64,000 nucleotides of DNA, from the NCBI GenBank assembly GCA_030584025.1, contig CP129487.1, forward strand, positions 2,356,001 to 2,420,000. The letters run 5' to 3'. The notes under the pieces were generated by a model that saw nothing but the letters and a program-made list of their open reading frames with translations, did no database searches and was not told the origin of the DNA. The stretch comes from Cyclobacteriaceae bacterium (GTDB lineage Bacteria; Bacteroidota; Bacteroidia; Cytophagales; Cyclobacteriaceae). Every line of letters begins with the position of its first letter. Position 1 is the first letter of the stretch. The translations under genes were made by a program, and so were the position numbers. This document shows, piece by piece, positions 50,501 to 58,638 of this stretch.

Positions 50501-51250
50501 ATGACAAAAATATCAATTCTGATGAGTTGTTTGTGGATTTCTGTTACCGGATTTGCGCAAGATTATCCCGAGTTCTCTGCTCACTCATTTCTTTCCGTTA
50601 ACGACACACTCCCCTACCGCCTCTTGGCTCCCGAAACATTATCATCAGGTCAAACTTATCCATTGGTCATTTTCCTTCATGGGTCGGGTGAACGCGGTAA
50701 CGACAATCAACTCAATCTCAAATACATCACCGATCTGTTTCTTTCAGCCGAAAACAGAAAAAATTTTCCAGCCTTTGTGTTGGCACCACAATGTCCAAAA
50801 CAAGAGCGATGGGCACCAGGGGATTGGTTTACAAAAATAAGTCCTCCCGCAGAAACAATAATGAGCCTTGTGGACTCTTTGCTCAGCACTCATCCGATTG
50901 ATGCCGGGCGTGTTTACCTGATGGGACTATCAATGGGTGGATTTGGGACGTGGTACATGCTTACACGCTTCCCTGATAAATTTGCAGCGGCCATTCCGAT
51001 TTGTGGTGGTGGCGATTGGAATCAGGCCAGTACCATTGCGCACATACCGGTGTGGGTGTTTCATGGAAAGAAAGATGAAATTGTACTGCCCGAGCAAAGT
51101 CGCGGCATGGTGAAGGCTTTGAAGAAAGCAGGAGGTGATCCACGCTACACCGAATACAAAAAAGTTGGCCATGATAGTTGGGTACAGGCGTTTCAGGAAC
51201 CAGAATTGCTAAGCTGGCTCTTCAGTAAAAAAATATTTGTCGATCCATAA
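50501..51250 (+). CDS. Secreted alpha/beta-fold esterase (prolyl-oligopeptidase type)
   Basis: 249 residues with a signal peptide (ending GFAQ). The core has the oxyanion segment VIFLHGSGERGND, the nucleophile elbow GLSMGGFGTW (GxSxG), Asp in HGKKDEIVLP and His in VGHDSW. The family (phospholipase/carboxylesterase, feruloyl-esterase or PHB-depolymerase-like) acts on ester bonds in the periplasm or outside. ATG 50501 is preferred to 50477 because it starts the signal peptide. It is divergent from pdeM and a lone gene. Confidence 0.87.
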   Translation: MTKISILMSCLWISVTGFAQDYPEFSAHSFLSVNDTLPYRLLAPETLSSGQTYPLVIFLHGSGERGNDNQLNLKYITDLFLSAENRKNFPAFVLAPQCPKQERWAPGDWFTKISPPAETIMSLVDSLLSTHPIDAGRVYLMGLSMGGFGTWYMLTRFPDKFAAAIPICGGGDWNQASTIAHIPVWVFHGKKDEIVLPEQSRGMVKALKKAGGDPRYTEYKKVGHDSWVQAFQEPELLSWLFSKKIFVDP

Positions 51251-51370
51251 TTTTCAGCAAAAACAATCACGCATGACAACACTTTCACTGGCTTAAAATA
51301 TTTAACATTGAGGTAACATTGGAGAATAAATTTACAGACATTTTTACCCCTGAATGTTGTGGCCGATAGG

Positions 51371-52522
51371 ATGCTAAAACCAAACGTAACTGCTAAAAGG
51401 CGTAAGAACACCAGCGATGTTCCGTACTTGAACATGCTGGAGTGGGCCACAAAAGAACGCACCTTTCTGGTGCTGATTGGTATTGCCTTTATCATTGCAG
51501 CATTCGCCACCTTTAATGGAAAGATGGCCATGTGGTTCGGCTTTCTCTTTGCTGCCTACGCAGCCGTGGCCAATGATAGCATCCAATCGCTGGGTACATT
51601 CATTGAAAGTAACAAAGACAAAAAGTGGTATGTGCTCTGGTTGTTCACCGGCCTGATCATGCTCGCTACCATTACCTTCAGCTACATATACTTCAATGGC
51701 GATGTTACCTACCAGCGTTTGCTTGATGACAACGGGAATACAAAATATCCGTTTGATGAGGACTTCTCCTATTTTCAGATTATTGCCCCGGTTGTATTGC
51801 TTATTTTGACGCGGCTCCGTATGCCCGTTTCAACAACCTTCCTCCTGCTGAGTGTATTCAGCGCAGATGCAAGTGGAATTACTTCTGTTGTCTGGAAAAG
51901 TGTATCGGGATATATCCTAGCCTTTGCGCTCTCGTTTTTGATCTGGTACTTTGCTTATGATTTAATCAGCCGCTATTTCAAAAAACGCAAATTTCATAAA
52001 GGATGGATGGTTGTGCAGTGGTTGGTGAGTGGTTCGTTATGGGCGGTGTGGTTGATGCAGGATGGAGCAAATATTGCTGTCTTTCTACCAAGAAAATTGG
52101 AACTTTACCAGTTTATAATTTTTGTTGGCACTATATTTTTCGGATTAGGCATTTTGTTTTACCTGCGTGGTGATAAAATTCAGGAAGTAGTAAGTGAAAA
52201 GGTTCGAATTTCAGATGTACGCGCAGCAACGCTTATCGACTTCACCTACGTGCTACTGCTCATCTATAAGTTATTCATAAGCACCGTACCGATGAGTACC
52301 ACATGGGTATTTTTGGGAACCATTGGTGGACGTGAAATTGCCGTAAGCCTCTCCCGCAGAAAGAAAGGAAGCAAGCATAAACGTAAAGCCCTTAAACTTA
52401 TTGGAAGAGACTTCCTGTACGCTACATTAGGATTGGTTATTTCAGTGGCGCTTGCATCCGGAGCTAACCCCACCATCCGAAACAGTATTATTGAATACCT
52501 CACAAACCTATTTACTTTCTAA
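51371..52522 (+). CDS. Divergent PiT-like membrane transporter
   Basis: About 383 residues with some ten transmembrane helices. Two internally related motifs appear, RMPVSTTFLLLSVFSADASG near the middle and TVPMSTTWVFLGTIGGREIA near the end. They resemble the PVSTTH-type repeats of inorganic phosphate transporters (PiT), and an AVANDSIQSLGTF segment near the start resembles the PiT GANDVANAFGT motif. The similarity is distant, so the substrate (phosphate, sulfate or another anion) is uncertain. It overlaps the convergent universal stress gene by 11 bases. The ATG at 51371 is chosen; a GTG four codons upstream is also in frame. Confidence 0.65.
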   Translation: MLKPNVTAKRRKNTSDVPYLNMLEWATKERTFLVLIGIAFIIAAFATFNGKMAMWFGFLFAAYAAVANDSIQSLGTFIESNKDKKWYVLWLFTGLIMLATITFSYIYFNGDVTYQRLLDDNGNTKYPFDEDFSYFQIIAPVVLLILTRLRMPVSTTFLLLSVFSADASGITSVVWKSVSGYILAFALSFLIWYFAYDLISRYFKKRKFHKGWMVVQWLVSGSLWAVWLMQDGANIAVFLPRKLELYQFIIFVGTIFFGLGILFYLRGDKIQEVVSEKVRISDVRAATLIDFTYVLLLIYKLFISTVPMSTTWVFLGTIGGREIAVSLSRRKKGSKHKRKALKLIGRDFLYATLGLVISVALASGANPTIRNSIIEYLTNLFTF

Positions 52523-53315
52523 CCAGCAAAACAGGTACACCCGCATGAACAACAGGTGGTAGTTTATCGCTATTAAAAATTCTTTCGAACAGACCCTGTT
52601 GCTGTATGGCAAAAAGAAAATCAACTTTATTTTCCCGAACAGCCTCTTCAATACCATGCTCAACACGTGGTGCATCGGTAGTAATCAGGGTGGCTTCAAA
52701 ATCAAACGATTTATTCAATTTCGCAACCCATGCCCTGGCATGCTCACCACTACCTTGACTACCCGTAACCTGCAACACTGCCAACTGCTGGGCAGTTTTG
52801 CGGATTATATTCATCAACGGAGCAAAATCCTTTAAGCTAAAAGATTTCATATCGGTGGCCAACATGGCCTTGTTCGGAATACGGGGGTTATGTGAACCCG
52901 GAACAACCAAGACCGGTGTACGCGTGTTTTTAGAAATATGGGTTAGCATGCTATGCTTACCTGGTTCGCGTTCTGTATTCCGGCCTAACACAATAACGGT
53001 TGGCTTTATTTTATATATTTGTTTGATAACACCATGCCCGACATGACCAATCGCGATATCCTCTTCAACCGGAACTCCTTCCAAAGAAATCATTTCGCGG
53101 AGCGATTTCATTTTTTCCTGAGCGGTTCTGGAAAGCCGATCGAGGCTCCAGGTAACCACAACAGGATTATCTGATTCCGGAACCTCGCTCAGATCAACCA
53201 CATGACTCAACACTACCTTTCCTTCTGCATGGCGTGCCAGCATAATGGCATACTGCAATGCGTTTAACGAGCAAGGAGAAAAATCAACCGGAACGAGGTA
53301 CGTTAGCTTCTTCAT
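52512..53315 (-). CDS. Universal stress protein (two Usp-type lobes)
   Basis: 267 residues. The N-terminal Usp domain (about 1-140) has YLVPVDFSPCSLNALQYAI and the ATP-type GHVGHGVI...VLGRNTEREPGKHSMLTHI, then TRTPVLVVPG. The C-terminal half repeats a degenerate domain ending HAGVPVLLVRK. It is transcribed with the SulP transporter (3 bases between). Usp proteins act in stress survival and sometimes regulate adjacent transporters; pairing of Usp with SulP is consistent with that idea but not proof. Confidence 0.9.
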   Translation of the reverse strand: MKKLTYLVPVDFSPCSLNALQYAIMLARHAEGKVVLSHVVDLSEVPESDNPVVVTWSLDRLSRTAQEKMKSLREMISLEGVPVEEDIAIGHVGHGVIKQIYKIKPTVIVLGRNTEREPGKHSMLTHISKNTRTPVLVVPGSHNPRIPNKAMLATDMKSFSLKDFAPLMNIIRKTAQQLAVLQVTGSQGSGEHARAWVAKLNKSFDFEATLITTDAPRVEHGIEEAVRENKVDFLFAIQQQGLFERIFNSDKLPPVVHAGVPVLLVRK

Positions 53316-53318
53316 AAC

Positions 53319-54959
53319 TCAGGAATTACGCTCAGCCTTCGCACGTGACGGTGAGCCATTACTGTTTTTATGTCCATTCGCATTGCCTTGCTGAACAATT
53401 CGTTCGCGGTTTTTACGAATCAATTCCACATCAATATTCTTGGCCTCTGCTTGCTTTTTGAAATCTTCAATGATTTCCAATACATCATGATCAATAGTAA
53501 CCGACTTACTCATATCAATGGTAACTTTTGAACCGGCATTGATTTCGCTTAGCTCTTTCTTGATGCTGCCCTTGTTAAGGAATACAACTTCTTCAGCAAG
53601 CGTAAGTTTCACCGTATCCTTACCGTCATCTACTTTTTCCTTATGAAGGAAGTGTGAATTTCTGTAACTGTTTCTAAGAATAATCACAATGGCTACAGCC
53701 AAACCAATTCCTATGCCCTTCAGCAAATCTGTAAACACTACACCCAGGATAGTGGTGATGAACGGGAGAAACTGGCTCCAACCCAAACGTGCCATTTCCT
53801 TGAATACGGAAGGCTTGGCAAGTTTATATCCCACCACCAATAATACAGAGGCCAACACCGCCAGCGGCACCAGGTTCAACACGTGCGGAATAGCGATTAC
53901 ACACAAAAGCAACATCATACCATGAAGAATGGTTGACAACTTGGTTTTACCACCCGACTGAATATTAGCAGAACTTCTAACAATAACCTGGGTAACGGGT
54001 AAACCACCGATTAAGCCGGAAATGAAATTTCCACTTCCCTGCGCAATCAACTCGCGGTTGGTATTGGTGGTTCGCTTATAGGGATCAAGTTTATCGGTGG
54101 CTTCAACCGAAAGCAACGTTTCGATACTGGCCACAACAGCAATGGTAAACGCCACTACCCACACCTCAGGGTTTGTAATCGCGCTAAAGTTGGGGAGCAT
54201 AAATTGGCTGAAAAATCCGCTAACACTTTCTGCAACCGGAACACTTACCAGGTGCTCACCGCTTAATGCCCATGAAGGAAAATATTTTGAAGTTACTACC
54301 TGATAGATAATGGCAAACACAACCGCCACAAGCGGTCCTTGAACCAGTTTAAAAACCTGATGTTTTTTAGACAAATAAAGATCCCATAGTAAAATAATTC
54401 CTAAACCGGTAACGCTGATCAGCACAGCTGCAGGCGTAATAGCCTGTATCATAAAGTACAGTTCAGAAAATGTATTGTGTCCATCGGCTTGAGAAAACGC
54501 CATGTCACCTTCGTAATCAGCATCATACCCAAATGCATGCGGAATTTGTTTGAGTACGATGATGATACCAATTGCAGTTAGCATACCCTTGATCACTGAA
54601 GTTGGAAAGTAGTAGCCAATGATACCGGCACGAACTAAACCTAAACCAATTTGGAGAAGACCGGCCAGTACCACCGCTACCAAAAAAACTTCAAATGAGC
54701 CAAGTTGCTGAATGGCTGCTAATACAATTACGGTCAGGCCTGCGGCCGGACCACTTACACCCAATTGTGAATTACTGATTGATCCTACTACAATACCCCC
54801 AACAATCCCGGCAATAATTCCTGAAAATAGTGGCGCACCACTGGCCAAGGCTATCCCCAAACACAGGGGTACAGCCACAAAAAACACCACCATACTGGCA
54901 GGAAAATCGTAACGGACAGATGAAAATAAACCTTCTCTTTTGTATGCTTGCTCGCTCAT
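53319..54959 (-). CDS. SulP-family inorganic anion transporter with STAS domain
   Basis: 546 residues. Twelve or more membrane segments in the SulP order, with the N-terminal signature LGIALASGAPLFSGIIAGIVGG and NSQLGVSGPAAGLTVIVLAAI, FIGLIGGLP-type QGSGNFISGLIGGLPVTQVIVRSS, and a C-terminal cytoplasmic STAS domain (from about 450). Family members carry bicarbonate, sulfate or dicarboxylates. No carbonic anhydrase gene is adjacent. The last ~25 residues (NANGHKNSNGSPSRAKAERNS) are low complexity. A repeat array (55082-55122) lies upstream, next to a two-component system. Confidence 0.92.
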   Translation of the reverse strand: MSEQAYKREGLFSSVRYDFPASMVVFFVAVPLCLGIALASGAPLFSGIIAGIVGGIVVGSISNSQLGVSGPAAGLTVIVLAAIQQLGSFEVFLVAVVLAGLLQIGLGLVRAGIIGYYFPTSVIKGMLTAIGIIIVLKQIPHAFGYDADYEGDMAFSQADGHNTFSELYFMIQAITPAAVLISVTGLGIILLWDLYLSKKHQVFKLVQGPLVAVVFAIIYQVVTSKYFPSWALSGEHLVSVPVAESVSGFFSQFMLPNFSAITNPEVWVVAFTIAVVASIETLLSVEATDKLDPYKRTTNTNRELIAQGSGNFISGLIGGLPVTQVIVRSSANIQSGGKTKLSTILHGMMLLLCVIAIPHVLNLVPLAVLASVLLVVGYKLAKPSVFKEMARLGWSQFLPFITTILGVVFTDLLKGIGIGLAVAIVIILRNSYRNSHFLHKEKVDDGKDTVKLTLAEEVVFLNKGSIKKELSEINAGSKVTIDMSKSVTIDHDVLEIIEDFKKQAEAKNIDVELIRKNRERIVQQGNANGHKNSNGSPSRAKAERNS

Positions 54960-55031
54960 AATCGCTCAGTTTAACAGGCTACAAAGAAATAAGCTGAGTA
55001 TTAGTCGGGCATTAACCTCACATTATAATCG

Positions 55032-55122
55032 GATTAGAAGTGTTTCAGGATACCGCTTTTAATGGCTTAAAGGCAAGATCAGATTATAATAGAATTAAAC
55101 TGAGATTAGAATAAGATTAGAA
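55032..55122. promoter_or_regulatory. Phased GATTA-type direct repeats upstream of the SulP gene
   Basis: GATTA or GAATTA occurs at 55032, 55082, 55092, 55104 and 55115. The last four are spaced 10-12 bases, close to one helical turn, and the last two and the first are identical over GATTAGAA. The array lies in the gap between the SulP start and the histidine-kinase stop. Tandem half-sites at about 11 bp are the usual layout for OmpR/PhoB-type response regulators. Confidence 0.5.
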
Positions 55123-56499
55123 AGGTGATGACCCATTTTTGAATTCCGGAAGGGTAATGATAACCGTAGTTCCCTTATTCAAGGCGGAGATTACATTAAA
55201 CTCGCCTTCATGCAGGTCAATAATTTTTACAGTAAGCGGAATGCCTATGCCCGTACCCCTGATGTTGCGTACATTATCGGCCCGGAAGAAGGGCTGCGGT
55301 AATTTTGGAATATCTTCCGGAGCAATACCAATACCCTGATCCTTAACTGAAATCTTTACTTTGAAATTTTCATACTCTACCGAAACCTTTACCGGAGCTC
55401 CTGAAGAAAACTTACAGGCATTATCGAAAATATTTATCAAAGCCGTAACTAACAATGTGCGATTTGCCTGGATGTAAACGTGTTGAAAGGCATTGCTCAA
55501 ATCCTGATCAAAACTCAATTGATTATCCGGATCCAGCAAATCAAATTTCTTCTTCGTTTCAATCAACAAGCTGGCCACCGTCATGACTTCACGTTTCAAC
55601 TCAGCAGGATTGTAGCTAACCGCTGAAAGCTGCAGCAGGTTATTCACTAACATATTGAGTCGATCAGCCTCGGTTTGGATGGTCCGCAGGGCCTCCTGGT
55701 ATTCTTTTGGCGAACGCTCCTTATCTAATGCAAGATCAGCCTCACCCATGATACTGGTTAATGGATTACGGATTTCATGAGAAGCATTCGCAACAAAAAG
55801 TTTTTGTGAACTAAATGCATCATCCAGTCGATCAAGCAACCTGTTGAAGGCAATAGCTAATTGTCCAATCTCATCATCAGGATTGAACACCCGTAATCGT
55901 TCATGCAAATTACTTACACTAATGCTATTTGCTTTTCGTATTTTCTCTGAGATAGGCCGAAGCAACCTGCCGGTAACTGTATGACTTAAGAAGATCATCA
56001 AGGCAATGCCTGAACACATAGCCACCGCCAGGATATTCCGTAAATTCTTTTCAACATTAATACCGATCAAATCAACAGCTGAAATAATGACCACATAATC
56101 TCCACCGGCCAAATGAAACAGTTTGCCAGCACCTTGTCGGTTTTCGTTCAGGTATGCAGCCACACCTTCGCGTAATAATTCATCCAAAAACTCAGCCGGG
56201 TATTGATACTTCAACGAATCACGCCATCCTTCCTTCACCTGAATTACTTCTTCAGTTTCTTCAGGCAACACATTCAGAAACTGCTCGCGGATTAGTTCAT
56301 AGGATTGCTCAGTTAAACTTTCCCGCTCCAAAAACATTTTTTCCGTAATGTCAACACGCCTCAGCAACCGAATATTGAATTCGCGTTCGCGGTATTGTGA
56401 AGAGAAAAAGTACACCGAGATACCCAGTGCGAACAACACCAATGAAGAGGTGATGGCAAAAAAAAGTGACAGCCTATTCCGGATTTTCACGGCTGACAT
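55117..56499 (-). CDS. Sensor histidine kinase (HAMP-HisKA type)
   Basis: 460 residues. A transmembrane helix (about 12-33), a periplasmic sensor segment (about 35-150), a second helix (about 155-175), a HAMP linker (about 176-230), and the HisKA dimerisation domain with H241 in VANASHEIRNPLTSI. The HATPase part has NIFDNACKFS (N box), KDQGIGIAPED and RGTGIGIPLTVKI. It phosphorylates the OmpR-type regulator encoded upstream, whose stop overlaps its start by 26 bases. The periplasmic domain matches no motif I know. Confidence 0.94.
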   Translation of the reverse strand: MSAVKIRNRLSLFFAITSSLVLFALGISVYFFSSQYREREFNIRLLRRVDITEKMFLERESLTEQSYELIREQFLNVLPEETEEVIQVKEGWRDSLKYQYPAEFLDELLREGVAAYLNENRQGAGKLFHLAGGDYVVIISAVDLIGINVEKNLRNILAVAMCSGIALMIFLSHTVTGRLLRPISEKIRKANSISVSNLHERLRVFNPDDEIGQLAIAFNRLLDRLDDAFSSQKLFVANASHEIRNPLTSIMGEADLALDKERSPKEYQEALRTIQTEADRLNMLVNNLLQLSAVSYNPAELKREVMTVASLLIETKKKFDLLDPDNQLSFDQDLSNAFQHVYIQANRTLLVTALINIFDNACKFSSGAPVKVSVEYENFKVKISVKDQGIGIAPEDIPKLPQPFFRADNVRNIRGTGIGIPLTVKIIDLHEGEFNVISALNKGTTVIITLPEFKNGSSPF

Positions 56500-57163
56500 C
56501 TTTAATGGTGTATCCCATACCCACCACTGTCTTGATTAGCGGATGCGGATGACCATGATCAATTTTCTTCCGGAGATAGTTGATATAAACATCCACTACA
56601 TTGGTGCCCAGGTCGTGGTTTATGTCCCAAACGTTTTCAAGAATATCGGTTCGGGATACCACTTTATTTTTATTCCCCAGCAAATATTCCAGCAACCGGT
56701 ATTCGCGCGCAGTGAGTTCGATTCGTTTACCACTACGATGTACCTCCTTAGCATCCGCATCCAGAACCAGATCATCGATACTCAGTGTTTTGCCTACGGC
56801 CATTTTTCTTCTTGATAGCGCACGAACGCGCGCCAACAACTCACGAAACTTAAACGGTTTGGGCAAATAATCATCCGCACCCAAAGAAAGCCCTTCAACA
56901 ATATCATCGGTCGTACCCAGCGCTGTAAGCATCAACACGGGTGTTTGATTGTCATATTCTTTTCGAAGCTTGGTGCACAATTCGAGTCCGCTCATGCCCG
57001 GCATTACAATATCTAAAATGATTACATCATAATCATCACTCAATGCCATGGTTAACCCGGTGGTACCGTCAAATGCCTGAACGACCTGCATGCCGTTCTC
57101 TTCCAACCCTTTTCGGATAAAGGCGGCTACGTGTTGTTCATCTTCAATGAGTAATACTTTCAA
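56474..57163 (-). CDS. OmpR/PhoB-type response regulator
   Basis: 229 residues. Receiver domain with acidic residues in LIEDEQ, D51 in VIILDIVMPGMSG, Thr in LMLTALG and Lys in YLPKPFKF. The C-terminal winged helix carries the Trans_reg_C signature (LTAREYRLLEYLLGNKNKVVSRTDILENVW, and YINYLRKKID). It pairs with the overlapping histidine kinase gene. The phased repeats 55032-55122 in front of SulP are candidate binding sites. Confidence 0.95.
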   Translation of the reverse strand: MKVLLIEDEQHVAAFIRKGLEENGMQVVQAFDGTTGLTMALSDDYDVIILDIVMPGMSGLELCTKLRKEYDNQTPVLMLTALGTTDDIVEGLSLGADDYLPKPFKFRELLARVRALSRRKMAVGKTLSIDDLVLDADAKEVHRSGKRIELTAREYRLLEYLLGNKNKVVSRTDILENVWDINHDLGTNVVDVYINYLRKKIDHGHPHPLIKTVVGMGYTIKDVSRENPE

Positions 57164-57204
57164 AACGCAGGTGTGTTTTGATTACAAGTTACAAAACCGC
57201 CTAT

Positions 57205-57747
57205 TTAACTCAATAGAAATAAAAAAATGAGTGGAAAGATGAGACCCGCTAATGCCAGTTTCCAACCTCTACGCTTAAAGCTATGCTCACCTTTTGCGAT
57301 AAACATTCCGGTGATGGCAATCACCAGCATGGCCGCACCAAAAATATCGGAATAATAAATCCACCACTTGCTGGTATCCACATGCAAAATGGTCATTTGA
57401 CCAAGCACCGGGGTTACTTTATAATGAACCACTGTTCCCTCACCGGTGGTCAGATCAACATCCACATCATGATTTACATAGGATATTCGAAGTGATGTTC
57501 CGTTTACGGCAAACCTTCGCAGGTTATCGTCAATTTTTTGCTGATCAGTGAAAGAGGCGATAAAAGCATCTGTAACGGAATCCTTGTGGATGGGTGACAT
57601 GGTGAATTCCCGAATATCCGCTTTATAGCGTCTGGGGTGCCAATCCTGGCGGTGGTTCAAAAAAATTCCTGAAAATGAAAATGCGATGATAAGCCCCAGG
57701 TAAAAATAGGCAATGTCGCGGTGGGTATTACGAGCCGTAAGTTTCAT
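57205..57747 (-). CDS. PepSY-associated membrane protein
   Basis: 180 residues. An N-terminal helix (about 12-30), a periplasmic segment of about 80 residues with a PepSY-like strand pattern (RRFAVNGTSLRISYVNHDVDVDLTTGEGTVVHYKVTP), then two C-terminal helices separated by a short basic loop (AKGEHSFKRRGWK). This matches PepSY-associated TM proteins (PepSY_TM_like), which are thought to act in the envelope and sometimes with iron or redox enzymes. It lies just upstream of the two-component genes in the same direction with a 41-base gap. Confidence 0.75.
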   Translation of the reverse strand: MKLTARNTHRDIAYFYLGLIIAFSFSGIFLNHRQDWHPRRYKADIREFTMSPIHKDSVTDAFIASFTDQQKIDDNLRRFAVNGTSLRISYVNHDVDVDLTTGEGTVVHYKVTPVLGQMTILHVDTSKWWIYYSDIFGAAMLVIAITGMFIAKGEHSFKRRGWKLALAGLIFPLIFLFLLS

Positions 57748-57794
57748 GATTTATAGAAATTTAAAGCCGCGAATATAAGTCGAAATTTCAAAGG

Positions 57795-58634
57795 CTAGTG
57801 ATGCCCGAATGGATCAATCGCACTTACCGGCTGTCTTGAAAGATTCTTTTTTTGATAGAAATCAAGGCTATGATAGAAACTTAACCGCAACATGTGACGG
57901 TTTTCATACCTGAAAGGTGAGCCACTGTGCCGGAACGACCATTGATACCCCAATTGGAACTGCATATTTTCATTCAGAATATACCCAAGTCCCAAAAAAA
58001 TCCGGTTATCTTCCATGTGATCATAAACAACCGGCTTTCCTGCCTGTATGAAGATCTCCTCATACATGGAAAGGAAGAGGGTTTTGTTTACCAGCTTGTG
58101 ATTGTTAAGCGGATAATACCCTAAAATTTTGTAGCGAAATCGGTATGATAGCTCAAAGGGTGATTCCTCAACAAAATCCCTTCTCCACCGCTGTTCTAAC
58201 CGGATCTGGTGATACACTTTTAGCCGATCGAATGGCGTGATGAATAGAAATTGCTGCCAGAACCGGAACTGCGGAACAACCTTATCGGTATTGGGTTGCT
58301 CAGGATTTGCGGACCAATAAAATGGAGTAACGATACCGCCCGTTATTTCAAAATTCTTATTGACAATATGCGACAATCCAAAACGCAGGTAAATCTGTCC
58401 CATCTGGTCAATAAATTCCTTTCTTCGCAAATGGTATTCGCCATAATAATAGAGGCGTTCTTTAATTCTGTATTTGGTATAAAAACCTAACCACAACTCC
58501 GATGAGTTTACCTTTTCCTTCTGTTCGGGAATAGTTTGGGCAGCCAAAAATACAGGCCAACACAAACCCACAAGCAGTACGCCAATCACCACCCGGAACC
58601 ATAAATATTTGCTGCTTAGAATCATACTATTCAT
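57795..58634 (-). CDS. DUF2490 family protein
   Basis: About 279 residues with a signal peptide. The body is an outer-membrane-barrel-like fold of the DUF2490 type, with the conserved ELWLGFYTKYRIKERLYYYGEYHLRR, FWQQFLFITPFDRLKVYHQIRLEQRW, and LSMYEEIFIQAGKPVVYDHMEDNRIFLGLGY segments. Its role is unknown. Start at 58634 leaves 4 bases after the stop of the upstream gene; 58625 is an alternative. The C-terminus (ending SAIDPFGHH) is unusual for a barrel in that it extends beyond the last aromatic strand. Confidence 0.8.
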   Translation of the reverse strand: MNSMILSSKYLWFRVVIGVLLVGLCWPVFLAAQTIPEQKEKVNSSELWLGFYTKYRIKERLYYYGEYHLRRKEFIDQMGQIYLRFGLSHIVNKNFEITGGIVTPFYWSANPEQPNTDKVVPQFRFWQQFLFITPFDRLKVYHQIRLEQRWRRDFVEESPFELSYRFRYKILGYYPLNNHKLVNKTLFLSMYEEIFIQAGKPVVYDHMEDNRIFLGLGYILNENMQFQLGYQWSFRHSGSPFRYENRHMLRLSFYHSLDFYQKKNLSRQPVSAIDPFGHH

Positions 58635-58638
58635 AAAA

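Noticed and set aside
55117..57163. Possibility that the two-component genes are a hybrid or fused protein
   Set aside because: Separate stop and start with a 26-base overlap; each protein is complete.
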